Assembly (NCBI GenBank): GCA_031772625.1
Contig: CM062819.1
Span: 826,854,003-826,918,002, forward strand
Source: Pinus tabuliformis
Lineage: Eukaryota > Streptophyta > Pinopsida > Pinales > Pinaceae
DNA: 64,000 bases
Reading direction: 5' to 3'
Part shown: piece by piece, positions 44,320 through 55,867 of the stretch
Layout: each line of letters opens with the position of its first letter
Position numbering within the stretch: position 1 is the first letter of the stretch
Position numbers and translations under genes: made by a program
Notes under the pieces: generated by a model
What the model was told of the DNA's origin: nothing
The model's database searches: none
The model's input: only the letters and a program-made list of their open reading frames with translations

Positions 44320-45448
44320 TGTTGGAGAGGTAAATCCCCTCTACGGATAGAGGCGATCCCTACTAGCCCAGAATGGGTCTAGCAAAAATCAGTCAATGCT
44401 ACTATGCAAGTTCCTAATTGCAAATAAAAGGTAGGCAATGAACACATACTTGGATTCCAACGCTATTGTTTGATGAAGAGTCGTCGCTCTCGCTCCTTCG
44501 CTTTGGCCGGTCACGATCCTCCACAATCCTCGTGGATAGACACCTGCACACACAAAGAGAAACACAAACACAAGCATGAAATCTAATAAATGCAATTATA
44601 CATCAGTCAGAAAGGACATAACTCACATTAACCATTACAAAGAAAAATGAGAGTGGAACCATAATAGTAGTCATCTATTATTAATCAATAACAGAGAAGA
44701 GTACAACCGAAGTTCTGACGTTGAATCCTTCTCAAGAGGGTCCAGTCAGCAAGTCCCTTAAGCATTCACCCTTGGAGGTAGGTCTCCCAAGAAAAAAACT
44801 CTCTCTCACACAAGTTCACACAAGAAAGCAACACTTCACAACCTTCCTTAATCTCTCTAGCAATCCCACACTTGTCACACCAACTACCTACTAGCGGCAA
44901 CACTCTAAGCACTATCAATTCCACACTGTCAAAAACTAGCTGCTCATGGCAATGGTAGAGGCTTAAATAGGAGAAGGAGTCTCCATGAATGGTGGGAGGA
45001 TGAGCTTATCTCCAAGGAAGGTGGCTCAAATGACGAACAAACATGCCAGAGAAGGGAGGGCGACATTGACAAGGCCAACAACCAGGTCTGGAGTCATCTG
45101 GAAGACCGGCTGTTAGAACAAACTCGCCCAAACAGGATCAGCGCAGGTGTATAACTGCACTGGAGCGCTGACATCGCATCTGAATAACAGAGAAGGTTAT
45201 GTCAGCGCGACTCAATATAAACAGAGGATGCGCTGGTTCATGAAATTCGACCAGCGCGGAAAACACGTGTGCTTCCGCGCTGGCAGCGCATTCGTTGTAT
45301 TATGAGGCGCCAGTCAGCGCGGTTATTTTAATAACAGTCGCGATGATGGAAAAAACTTTGGCAAAGTGGGTCATTTGGCAACACTAGAGAGCATGAGCAT
45401 GATTAATTTGAATTCATGACACAGACAGTGACAAATTACTGTGTAACA
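44320..45448 (-). repeat. 5' LTR of the Tat-like element
   Basis: 1129 bp. U3 contains a perfect 33-base hairpin at 45251-45283 (11-bp stem CCAGCGCGGAA / TTCCGCGCTGG; its loop includes CACGTG). A TATA-like TATTTAAG lies on the minus strand at 44962-44969. The right end TGTTACACAG (minus strand) adjoins the GAGAT target copy. Confidence 0.9.
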
Positions 45449-45453
45449 GAGAT

Positions 45454-47116
45454 GAACATCAAGGTGGGGTTTAATCGCAAGCTGTGGTTATCACCCACAG
45501 TCTACAATAGTATGCAAAGCTTCGCAGAGTTCAAAGTAGATCCCCACCATGTCCTCATCACGGTGCAAAAGGACCCCATGAAGATGTGGCTCGAGTTACC
45601 CTATTTAGCGACTCACGAAGTCATCTTCACAGTCCTCGAGTCTTGGTTGCTGAAGTTGCGCACCCCAGCTGGCTTTGCGGTGGAAGCAGAGAGGTCCGTT
45701 GCATAGTAGAAGAAGGAAGAGGCGAAATTGCAGATAACGCAGCTGGAGGAAAAGTGTAGGAAGGAAGAAGCAGTGGCTAAGGTCGAGGCGGTGCACGAAA
45801 CTACGTAGTTGGCAGAGGAGCAACAAAAGACAGCAGAAGAAGAGTGCAAAGGATAGAAGCCACCTTTGTCAGAGCCAGAGATAGACACAGAACAAGGTGG
45901 CATGGACCCGCAGACAATGTCCACCCAGATGAAACATCTGCACCCAAGAAAGCAGGTAGCGACGCGAAAGAAGACGAAGGCCTCAAAGACTTCATTTGAC
46001 CCTATCACCCTTGCTAAAGGGGATCTACATGACATTGGTGAAACAGTGAGGGATGTCACCGCGAAGGCCGTCCTGCAGTTTGAGGAGAAACACCAAATGG
46101 TATTGGGGGCTCTCCAAACCCAAATACAGGAGTTGCAAGTGTGCACTCTGCAGGCTGGCACAATGTCAACCAGCCTCATAGTTGGAACATCAGTGGCCAA
46201 GGAAATGTTATGCACTCAGATGACCAACACCATAGTGCTGCTAGATAGAGCGCTCATTACAGAAAATGAGGCCAACAGGCCTATGGTTAGTGGGTTGAAA
46301 GGGATCAGGTTAAACATGGTTGCGCTTCCTCAGGAGACACTCTATATTTTCCAGGAGGGAGTCACTACAGAGCTTTGGGCCAAGGAGAGCTGCGCAATAC
46401 AAGTAATGAGAGAGCACCCCATCAACATTGAGCAGTTGAGCCTGCAGAGCAATGAGGTAGTGGCACAGAATAAATAGATAGTGCAGGTGGTGGAGGAAGC
46501 CTACTAGATGGTCCTAGAGTTGGCCATCCGAGCAGAGGAAATGGTGGAGGCACACTTCTGAAAGTTAGCAGTAGGGGTGCGCGTTGCTAGAGCTGAAATG
46601 GCCACAGTCTAGCTAGAGTTGAACCTTCAGATAGTAGAGCTGTAATTGAAGGCACATCCTTCAACTCTGCTAGAAGTTAAGGAAAATTGTGCCACTGTGA
46701 TCATAACAACAATAGTGGTGGTTAACAGTGCAGTGACAGACTACACGAAGTTGTTCGAGTAGTCGTTCGAGGTCCTCACCACCCTGCAGGAGAACTTGAA
46801 CATAAAGCACTTAGAGACAGAGGAAAGTGAGCTACAACAGAGATATGATGAAGTAAAAGGGACCACATAGATGGTTTCCCTCACGTAGAGGCTCACAAGG
46901 ATGCAACAGACAAAGGCGCACAAGGAGCAGGTGGATGTTGTTCGGCATAAGGAAGAAGTTCTACAGCCATGGATTGATGAGGCATATACCATTACAACCT
47001 CCATTGAAGAAAAGCTCACGCAACTGCAAGAAACACAGGAGAGGATTCAGGGCAACAGTTCAGCCACAGCGGTCACTGAACACTGCGTAGAGGAAGTACA
47101 ACAGGCATCCTCTTAA
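45454..47116 (+). pseudogene. accessory ORF of the outer gypsy element, C-terminal coiled-coil part
   Basis: Immediately after the GAGAT target copy, 'MNIKVGFNRKLWLSPTVYNS' continues the frame cut at 29200. The single frame runs to TAA at 47114-47116 and is interrupted by about a dozen stops, mostly TAG. Pieces open for more than 200 residues include 45866-46477. The sequence is heptad-rich with Glu, Gln, Lys and Ala ('KLQITQLEEKCRKEEAVAKV', 'EEKLTQLQETQERIQ'), so a long coiled coil is expected. There is no recognised domain beyond that. It ends about 100 bases before the 3' LTR. It may have a structural or RNA-binding role in the element, but this is a guess. Confidence 0.65.
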
Positions 47117-47215
47117 TGCACCATCGAATTTGTAGTGATCCAATCAGAGTTGGGAGATCTTCGCGCAAAGATCTCCGCACCGAAAGAGTGAATCGAGGGC
47201 GAGTCACAATGTTTG

Positions 47216-48162
47216 TGTTGGGGTCCTATTGGGCATGGGATTCCCCAAGGGAATTTTTGGGGCATAGAGCCCAGATTTTGGTCAATTTTGTAATTTCGAT
47301 GTAAAGACTCCACTTTTTTTGGGCGCGGAGCATGTAGTTGGTAAAGAGTCATAGGGTTGTCCGCCCTTAATTTTGTTATTTTAATGTTGGCTATAGATAT
47401 CTACCCATGGTCTGCGGACCATGGGATTGTATAAATAGAGCGAGGCTCTAAGTAGTAAAAGAAGAGAATCTAAGAAGAAGCAATGATGAAGGATTACGTC
47501 ATAACTATGGAGTAAATTCTAGTTTTGGGTCGTAGAGTAGGAGAAGGCTTTGTAGATGAGTGCGCAGAGGCCTTGTAGTCCGCAGCTGAGTGCGTAGGGC
47601 AAGTCAAGTCTATATCAGTTGGAAGTATTAATAAAGAGAAGTTTCCTATCAATTCTATGTATTTATTTCCTGTTTTATGCATATGTTATATTGGGTTTGA
47701 AATTCACTTCTAATACTTATATGGTGCGCGAATGTGTATAATGGTGTTGATTAAATGAATGAAAGATAGAACATCTGTTCATGTGAAGTTAACTAAGATC
47801 AGTTAAAGAAGATAAGTAAGATATTCAGTCTAGGTTAGGAAATAACGCATATCGTTGCCATAACATCATGAAATCATTTTAGCCCCTGGTTAGGGCTGTA
47901 CGAAAGATGATTGTGCCACTTCGCGAGGGTACTGAAGGTTGGGACAATGCACAAAGTGACCTGCACGAAGGCAAGTCTAGTTGGACTAAATTGACATCAC
48001 AAACATCTCAAGGGTGCGGGAACTTGGTTCTAGCATCCCCCCATACTTCTTTGAGTTAGATTTCAGTCTGTGCTCCGTGGGCTGATGCCGAAAGGGCCAA
48101 TAGTGTAGAGATTTGTTTGGCCAAATAATTCCGAACCTGGGTCAGGCCCCCATAAGCCAACA
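47216..48162 (+). repeat. 3' LTR of the outer gypsy element
   Basis: 947 bp, pairing with 14431-15388. The palindrome plus TATA box is conserved at 47404-47440 (TATAAATAGAG). The end AGCCAACA at 48162 is followed by AAAAC, compared with AAAAT before the 5' LTR. Confidence 0.9.
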
Positions 48163-48274
48163 AAAACCCTTAATATTCATGTAAGGATTCTACAATATAT
48201 ATGAATCACATTTGATTAAATAATGTTATGGAATTATTTATTCCCATGTTTCATTTTAAAAGAAAAAAATTCAA

Positions 48275-48359
<85 letters not shown>

Positions 48360-50620
48360 TCAATTGAGTAAGTTTCAAAAACATTTATTTAAATGAGTGC
48401 TCTGTGAATATTTAAAATCATTTATTAAAACTTGTAAAAGTTCATTAAAATTATTCATAGATATGCTTGGATCACATTCGACAAAGACTTATATCGAAAC
48501 ATTAACCAATGGTTTGATTTTAAATTTAATGTTTTGAGGCCCCACTTCATTCGTATTAATGTCATCGGGGTGAAGAAGAATATTTAACTCATGTAACACT
48601 TTTCACCCAATATGAATGGCGGCCCTTCGTTAAAAAAAAGATCAGTGAATGAGATTTCATAGGGTGAGAAGCACTCATTAAATCACTCCTTATTCCTCAC
48701 CTGATGTAATAATAAAATTGTTGATTTAATTTTACTCTAATCCCTAAGTTTTGTTGAGCACGCACCTTAATTGGGGATTTTAGGGTTTTCTCGAGTATAA
48801 ATTTATGTTCACTAAAACTATTTGTTTCAAATTCATTAATGTATGATCAGATCTTTATTTCAAGTTGCATTCACCTGCATGAATTCATATATTCAAAATA
48901 TCTTGGAAGATAGGGCTTTATTACATGATTGAGGAGGATTTATGGTAGTTTAATGTAAAAGCCATGTGATAGATTCAAGTGAAACAAATCCTAGAATTTT
49001 ACTCAAAATTACTATGAATAATCCAATCAAGAAGCCACCAAATAGAGTTGCATATAATATGTGCTTTCAATATTTAGGGTTTATTAAGAAACTCATTAGT
49101 TTTTTTTGGGGTTTACCCTTATGAGAACATTTTGTAACTTAAAGATGGAGAAGATTTTTACTGCAGGAAATTTTCAAGAACGTGATGTATGTGAATGATA
49201 TCTACCTTTGATTTTTTCCTCAACAATTTTAGGAGAAAATATAAGGAATGAGGAAAAGTTATAGATTTTATTTATATATTTATTTATATGTATTTTATTA
49301 AATTGTAACTCTTATTTGTGTTATACATGATTAATTAAGGAATGATTATGATCTGGGCTATATTATTGAGATGGAAGATTATACATTACAACCATTTAGG
49401 TAAAAAAATATGTGGAGCATTACAAATAAATTTAATGTCTCATTCGATTATGTTTAAAATTAGGGAGAAGATTATCAAGTTTTCTTTTAAATTCCAAGAG
49501 ATGTAAAGAATTTCATGATTTTTGAAACATAATAGAGATTTAAAAATAATTTCTATTTTCATTTTAATTATTCAGACAATTATTCAAACATTTGCATAAA
49601 ACCCCTAATTTTCTCATTCGAGAGGGGGTTGGAGGGACAACTTTGAAGGCGATAATAGACTTATGATATGGGACGGTCTGATATCACTTGTTGCAAGGAA
49701 CAATCATTAATGTTTTTATAACCATTTTCTATGCAATTTGAAGATCATATTTTTTAGTTTTCCTTTACATTTTCATTTTTTGTTTTTGTGTATACGCTGA
49801 TACAGTTTGCAGTTTACACAAGGGACCTAATCGCTTGTTTACATTGCAGTAACTTACTTAATTATTGACCCTTTCATATTTTAATATTATCAGAGGAATC
49901 ATAGTTATGAAATTTGCATTGTATATTGTTTAATTGAATAAAAAACTTGTTGTTCATTAGTTATACTACAATATTTCATGCAGAGATACATATTATAGTA
50001 GTGTATGCTCCTTTTCTTATTTTTTTTTTATTTCTTGTAACTTATGTGCTTGAATTCATATATATGTTGGAAATCTAGTTGTTGACTTGATTAACACCAT
50101 TTTTTCATAACAATTAGATGATTTGTTTGTCTTTTCAGATATTCATACTATCAATAAATGGACATGTCTTAATGCTCATCTTTTTATGAAGAATGGAATG
50201 TAATAATAGATGATGTTATTCTATTTTATTCCTTTTCATCATGATAAGCAGCCAATAACTGGGGATCCAAGTACAGCTAACACTTAGTTTATTTCGTTTT
50301 TTCTGTTGCATTTATCTCTAATTTGTGTTTTGTCATTTCTCATTGCATACCTGAGGTTTTAATAGTAATTATTGATCTTTTAATTACTATAAGTTCCCTT
50401 TCCCAAATTTTAACCTCTATTTATTTAAACGACACGCTTCCATATCTATAATATGGCTTAATTATTTCTTTAATTAGAAAATCTATTTAATTCACACTAT
50501 TTGACAATGACTATTCAATTTTGATTACCACCAAGGAATATCCCCTATGGTGAAAGGGAGGCCAACCCTTATCATCTAGAGCAGAAGGATCTAGGATCCT
50601 TAATGATGTGTCTCAGGTTT
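48163..50620. other. AT-rich stretch without gene
   Basis: No supported ORF. A weak minus-strand primer-site-like word (GATATCACTTGTTGC) is near 49681-49695 and could mark an old Copia LTR edge. The microsatellite at 48278-48357 is listed separately. Confidence 0.45.
48278..48357. repeat. (AT)40 microsatellite
   Basis: Eighty uninterrupted bases of alternating A and T, about 115 bases beyond the right end of the outer gypsy element. It is self-complementary and probably length-variable. Confidence 0.98.
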
Positions 50621-50627
50621 TCCTCAG

Positions 50628-51530
50628 TTACCAGGATAATTTGAGCACCAACACGCCTTCTTCTCCATCACTTTCATCTGAAGAATTGGTATCCTTCTTG
50701 GAATAAATACTCTTTTTCTTGTAGAAGTTTTTATTTTCTTCAAAAGGACATCTCTTAGTATAATGTCCCATTTTACCATAATTAAAACATTTAAAGGGTA
50801 ACTTACCTGGTATTCCTTCTACTTGGTCTAATTCATCACCCATTCTTCATTCTACCTTGTGTTCTTTGTTTCTTATCTTCTTTGAGGCTTTAAAGGCTAC
50901 TTCTCAGTTTGGCTATCCATATTCCTTATCTATTCTCATTTCATATGTTGTGAGGGTGTCATGTAGTTCAGCCATTGTCATTTTTGTTAAATCCCTAGTT
51001 TCTTCTATGGTAGATACCTTGGAATCATATCTCAAAGGAAGCGATATCATCACTTTATGTATAATCAAGGATTGTTTGACTTCTTCTCCTAATCCTCTAA
51101 TACCATTAACAGCTTCATCTACTTTGAGTAAATAGGTTGCAATATATTCTTTTTCGTTCTTTTCATATTTTCTAATAGTGTTATATGCCATTGAAGCTTG
51201 ACCTATTTGACCTTTTGATCTCCTTCAAAAACTCTTTTTAGTTTATTGAGACCTCTTTAGCTATGTTGCACCTCATCACCTTGTTCTTAATGACTTTTGG
51301 CAATCCATATGTGATAGCATGATGATCCTGTGAATTACAGATAAATAATTTCTTCTCATCATGATTAGTTAGAGGATTTTTGGAAATTTATAGCAATTAA
51401 CAATAGAGAGCTATACATCCACTCTTAAATCCTTCAAGTATATTTCCATGTTATTTCTCCATAATACATAATCATTTCCATCAAACACTTGAGTTGTATT
51501 TGGAGAGAGGCCTTCCATTTTATCCATATT
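50628..51530 (-). pseudogene. gag: Copia Gag remnant
   Basis: Pieces at 51191-50913 ('YIATYLLKVDEAVNGIRGLG', 'EMTMAELHDTLTTYEMR'-type text) and 50843-50628 ('GIPGKLPFKCFNYGKMGHYTKRC') align in style with the Gag of the Copia element at 22700-24853. The knuckle's second Cys has become Tyr. Upstream text to 51530 is frame-broken. No protease or polymerase follows; the remnant ends near 50600, so the element is truncated. Confidence 0.75.
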
Positions 51531-51577
51531 TGTTCACAATCTTTGTTCCCATGATTAGATTGTTCTAAAGGTAATAT

Positions 51578-52764
51578 GCTATGATACCAATGTTGAAAAT
51601 ATAACCAATACTGATGGGGGTTAATTAGTATTGGAAAATTTTAACAATTATTTAAAAAATTTAAATACAACATGCAAATAATACTTACGAACAACACATT
51701 AATCTATGCATGAAAATTATCTTAAATAGTTGCAATGTTTACAAGTAGCAACTTGAAGGAGGAAACAACCCCCTAGTTTACCAACACCTACTAGAAGGAG
51801 GAAACAACCCCCTAGTTTACCAACACCTACTAGAAGGAGGAACCAACCTCCTAATTTGCAAGATTCAACCTGAAGGAATTTACAACTCCCTTGCCTTGCA
51901 CCACCCTTCCACCCTTTCTTTAATAAAGAGAAATAAGGACTCTCATACAAAGATATTGGTCCTCTCACATACACTATAGAAAAGAAAAAAATTGTTGTTC
52001 ACCTCCCAAGAAATCAGTTCCATAAGAAAATCCTCGAAGTATTCTAAAACAAGCCTAATAATCATTAAACATGTGCCAAAAATTCTCCCCTCGGAAAATA
52101 ACTTCAAATCAACCCTTTTTGACTTCTAGTTCATGAACTATGAACCTTAGAAATTATTATTTTCTGTGCTTCCTTGAATGCATTTGAATTTTCTCGAGTG
52201 AATTAGTTGAAATGATACTTCTTGTGCCTATTTATAGTTCATTCAAGGTCTATATTGGGCCATCTTGTCCACTAGCTAGGTCGACTCGTCCAATGGTTGG
52301 ACTGACTTGTGTAACTAGAAGAATGTATTGTGAATATTAGAAAAATCATTTCTCCTCAATTGTGATGAGTTATAGGGAGTTACATATGCCATTGGAAACA
52401 TATCGGGATAATATTTCCAACCATATATGTTATCCTTCCTTTTGAGCTAGGAAAATGGAGTAAAAATGCATCCAAAGATAGGGTATTCAAATGGGGAATC
52501 AAAAATACAAAAATCATTTCTCTCAACTATGAGGAATTATAGGGACTTCTATATACCATTAGAAAGGCCTTGGAATAGGCTTTCCAACCATCTTTTTCAT
52601 GCTTCCATGTGAACTAGGTGATTACAGTAAAAATTCTTTCTCTCTTTCTTGGAAAACCTTTTACATCAATGACAACTTCTTTCAACACTTTACATATTGA
52701 AGTATTCTTGCATTTACTATAACCCACTAGGTATTAATGACAAACTTTATTTCATATTTCAACA
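51578..52764 (-). mobile_element. 5' LTR and primer site of the truncated Copia element
   Basis: Primer site TTGGTATCATAGC (minus, 51590-51578) has one mismatch to the initiator-tRNA-Met site. The LTR is 51591-52764 (1174 bp), with inverted ends TGTTGAAAAT and ATTTCAACA. A terminal stem CCAATACT / AGTATTGG with a G-run loop (51605-51633) matches the arrangement in the younger Copia LTR. Within it, a 39-base tandem unit (GAAGGAGGAAACAACCCCC...) starts at 51755, 51794 and, in diverged form, 51833. Confidence 0.75.
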
Positions 52765-53359
52765 ATTCCATACAATTCTCACATTGACTAGGAGAAACCA
52801 ATCCTTAAACTACATTTTCCTTAGTAACAAACTCAACATTTTATGATGGAACCAATTTTCTTAAGCTTAGAAACTATAGGGCTAATACACATTGAATCAT
52901 GAACACAATTTAGTCCCTACATTTACCTCATACCTCCAACATTTTCATTCAATCTCTAAATTCATTACCGAGCATATTTTATCTCATGAGTGTACTATTC
53001 ATTAATTTAATTTATATTCAACATGGTAACTCAATGCATGCATATATTACTAGTATTTGTTTATGCAAGAGAATCATCACCAAGAAAAAACCATAGTTTG
53101 ACCTTAGAAGGGTCTTTGAATTTATGAAGGTAGTTGGGCTCCTTATGGTCATTCTCTTTTGTTTTAATTATTTCCAATTCTTGTATTAATTCTAGAAAGA
53201 TGACCTTGTTTTGAGGAATCAACAACATCATCATTCATTTTCCATGTAATAGATCATATTTGATTAAATTAGTAGAGCGGTTAGCTAAATTAGGGTGGTT
53301 AGGAATTTAGTTTTGATTTTGGCTAATTTTGAGGAAACAAAGTGTATTGATTTCTAATT
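52765..53359. other. gene-free AT-rich stretch
   Basis: No ORF, LTR edge or repeat could be supported. Confidence 0.4.
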
Positions 53360-54357
53360 TGTATAACACCCTCAAATCTCACAGAGTAAGGGGTTCAATT
53401 TTATTTTGAGTACAGAATAAGTGTATATGTGAAAGAGAGGAAATTAGGAGAACTAATTAGCTCTACATATGTTACAAAGTATTAGAATTATAGATTAAAT
53501 ATTTAACCTCTTGTCCAAATCCATGTGTTGAGTTTTGTTTCATGGTTTCTGTCTGAATTCTAAGTATCTATTTTATATTAGTGTGATGAATCTTATTTCC
53601 CATACTAGGGCTGACATATTCTATAATAAATGTTAGTTCTTTGTAATGAATTCAAACACAAGTTCTTCATTGTTGGAACCCTGACGAACTATTTTTTGTT
53701 GTCTATTCTATGATTTTGTCTCTTAGATGGTAATACTATTTCTTTCTTTTACTGAGTGAATAATTGAGGCTTTACCTTAATTAATGTAGAATTTACCATC
53801 TCTCGGTCTCTTAGAGAAATCCCCGAAATTTTCCCATCCTGAAAAGGATATCCAATTATCTGTCATTTTTTGTAATGTTTCATGTTTCCCTCAACTTTCA
53901 GATCTCAACTCTTAATTAGTCTTGAAAATCCATTTAATGTTTGGACCCTGATATCCCAACCTTCGATCAATACCTTACATGCTTCATCTTTGACTTTCAC
54001 ATCCAATAAGTTCTCGGATTCAGCCCCACCTCGGAGATCAACCTTTGGAATCATGTTAAATTGAACCCTGATAAAACCACCAAGACACGAGACTAGAAAC
54101 TCATAGCCTCATGAGAAAATAATATGGGGCTTATGTCTTAGTGTTGAGGTGTTATACTGAACCTTTAGGAATTGTCTTAAATTACACCCTATGAAACCTT
54201 CAATACTGATAGACTAGTACTCATGGCCTCATGAGGAATTCTTATGGAAAATAAGCATAGCACCAGGATGCTATAAATCATTTCATCATTAATAATATGA
54301 ATATTTTAAAAAACAAAAATCAACCCAGTTCCTTATTAAGTTATACAACCTGCACCA
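53360..54357 (+). repeat. 5' LTR of a chromovirus-like gypsy remnant
   Basis: The start TGTATAACACCC and end TGCACCA bracket about 1 kb. TGGTATCAAACAAG (54363-54376), a degenerate initiator-tRNA-Met primer site, follows directly. A 'catagcctcatgag' / 'catggcctcatgag' phrase is repeated internally. The last 100 bases recur at 61505-61610. Confidence 0.6.
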
Positions 54358-54498
54358 TTTTGTGGTATCAAACAAGGAAGAGCTTTGTGTAAATTTGGGG
54401 AAATGGTAGATAGATAGGAGAGAGGAGTAGGAATAGGTTGAGGAGGACCTGTTGAAAATGAATTTCTAATGGAGGAAGTTATGTACTTTTGAGATATA

Positions 54499-55862
54499 AT
54501 GGAGATAATGGAGGCGTCCCAGAAGAGAAACACTAACATGAGAAATGTCAATGATAAAGGAGAAGAAAGTGACAAAAGTGAAGCACAAGCATGTGAAATA
54601 GTAAATGAAAGTATGCTGAAGACACTTTTAAAATTCAGTGTCAAACTGAAGATGGAGGTCTCAATGTATGATGGCAACCTAAATATGGAAGAGTTGATAA
54701 ATTGGGTCAATGATTTAGGAAATTATTTCAACTACAAGGATGTCAATGATAATAAGAAATGAAAGTATGTTGTGATGAGATTGAAAGGGATCATATCATT
54801 ATGGTCAAATGAGGTACTGGAAGAGAGGAAAAAGAAAGGAAAAGGGAAAATTAGGAGTTGAGATAGGATGGTAGCAAAATTGAAAAGAAAGTTTATGCCA
54901 AAATGTTATTAGTTGAATCTTTTTAGACAAATGCAAAACCTTAGAAAAAAGGCTATGACAATTAAATAATATACAAAAGAGTTTTATCAAATCAATATCA
55001 AAATAGGTCATGTGGAAGAGGATGAGGAGAAAGTATCCAGGTATATAAATGGCTTGAGATATGATATCCTAGATGAAATAAACATTCTACCCCTAAAAAA
55101 AGTTAAAGAGGCATACTAGGTTATTCTTAAAACATCGGAAAAGTTAGCAAGGGAACATATTTAGAGAGGAAGAAGTCAGATAATAGGAAGAGAATAACAA
55201 GGCAACAAAGGAAGATTTCGAGTTCTGCAAGAGGAAGGAAGAAACTCAAAATAGTTGAGAAAATCATATAGAGGAAGTGAGTGTAGAGGTGGAAGATATA
55301 AATCCAAAGACAGAAGCAGAGAAAGCTCTAGATCATGTGTTTTACATGCAACAGATTGGGATACTTGGAAAGCGATTTCCCTAAGAAAAGTACTATAGCT
55401 AAAAGGAGTGCTTATATTGTGTAGCGGGTGAAGAGAGTGTTAATTCTACTTCAAAGGAAGAAACCCCAAAGGTTGGTGAATCTTAGTTGATGAAAAGGGT
55501 TTTGATCAATAGAGAAATGGAAACTAAAGAACCTACATAGAGGAAAAAATTGTATATGACAATTTGTAAATCCAAGGGTAAATTTTGTAAGATGATAATA
55601 GACAGTGGGGGCACATATAATCTAGTATACAAAAAGATGGTGGAGAAAATAGGTTTGGAAATATTGATACATCCAACACCTTACAAGGTATCTTGATGAT
55701 GGAGAGGACAACAGATTTTGGCAAATGAACAATGTAGGGTGGATTTCAAATTGGTGACTCCCAAGATATAGTGTTATGTGACATAATTACAATGGATGTA
55801 TGTCATATTATTTTCGGGATACAATGACAGCATGATAGGAAATACATTCATGACGGGAGAGG
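54499..55862 (+). pseudogene. gag-pol: gypsy Gag-protease remnant (chromovirus-like)
   Basis: ATG at 54499 is followed by a capsid domain ('EVSMYDGNLNMEELINWVND', 'MVAKLKRKFMPK', 'YTKEFYQINIKIGHVEEDEE') with several stops, then a knuckle-like 'CFTCNRLGYLESDFPK' that has lost its His and last Cys. Protease has 'KMIIDSGGTYNLV' and 'VLCDIITMDVCHIIFG', in broken frames up to about 55862. RT is not seen, because another element's LTR is inserted at 55868. Style and primer site suggest a chromovirus-type gypsy element; this assignment rests on Gag alone. Confidence 0.7.
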
Positions 55863-55867
55863 GAACA

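Larger units (their letters stand above)
29201..45448 (-). mobile_element. Tat/Ogre-like Ty3/gypsy element (16.2 kb) with antisense ORF and second RNase H
   Basis: Two 1129-bp LTRs (29201-30329 and 44320-45448) start TGTTGG on the plus strand and differ at roughly 3% of bases by eye. A perfect target duplication GAGAT lies at 29196-29200 and 45449-45453. The minus-strand primer site TTTGGCGACTCCACTGGG matches the tRNA-Arg type used by Ogre/Tat elements. In element order: LTR, 1.8-kb leader, prion-like Gag extension, Gag, protease, RT, RNase H, integrase, separate archaeal-type RNase H, antisense ORF, about 2 kb of GC-rich repetitive DNA, LTR. No chromodomain is seen. Gag-pol is broken in several places; the two small ORFs are open. 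Confidence 0.95.
14431..48162 (+). mobile_element. outer Ty3/gypsy element, nested host of two younger elements
   Basis: The element spans 33.7 kb, or about 9.4 kb once the Copia (18315-26377) and Tat-like (29201-45448) inserts and one copy of each target duplication are subtracted. Paired LTRs start TGTTGGG and share the same promoter, R-like and terminal blocks. Flanking five-base sites are AAAAT on the left and AAAAC on the right, an imperfect target duplication. Order: LTR, tRNA-Asp-like primer site, upstream ORF, Gag with zinc knuckles, protease, Copia insert, a second Gag-like block, integrase C-terminal part, accessory ORF (split by the Tat-like insert), LTR. RT and RNase H are absent, so the copy is a deletion derivative and cannot transpose by itself. 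Confidence 0.85.

Noticed and set aside
14431..48162. Integrated plant pararetrovirus
   Set aside because: LTRs, primer and polypurine sites, integrase and target duplications identify LTR retrotransposons; no movement-protein-like ORF was seen.
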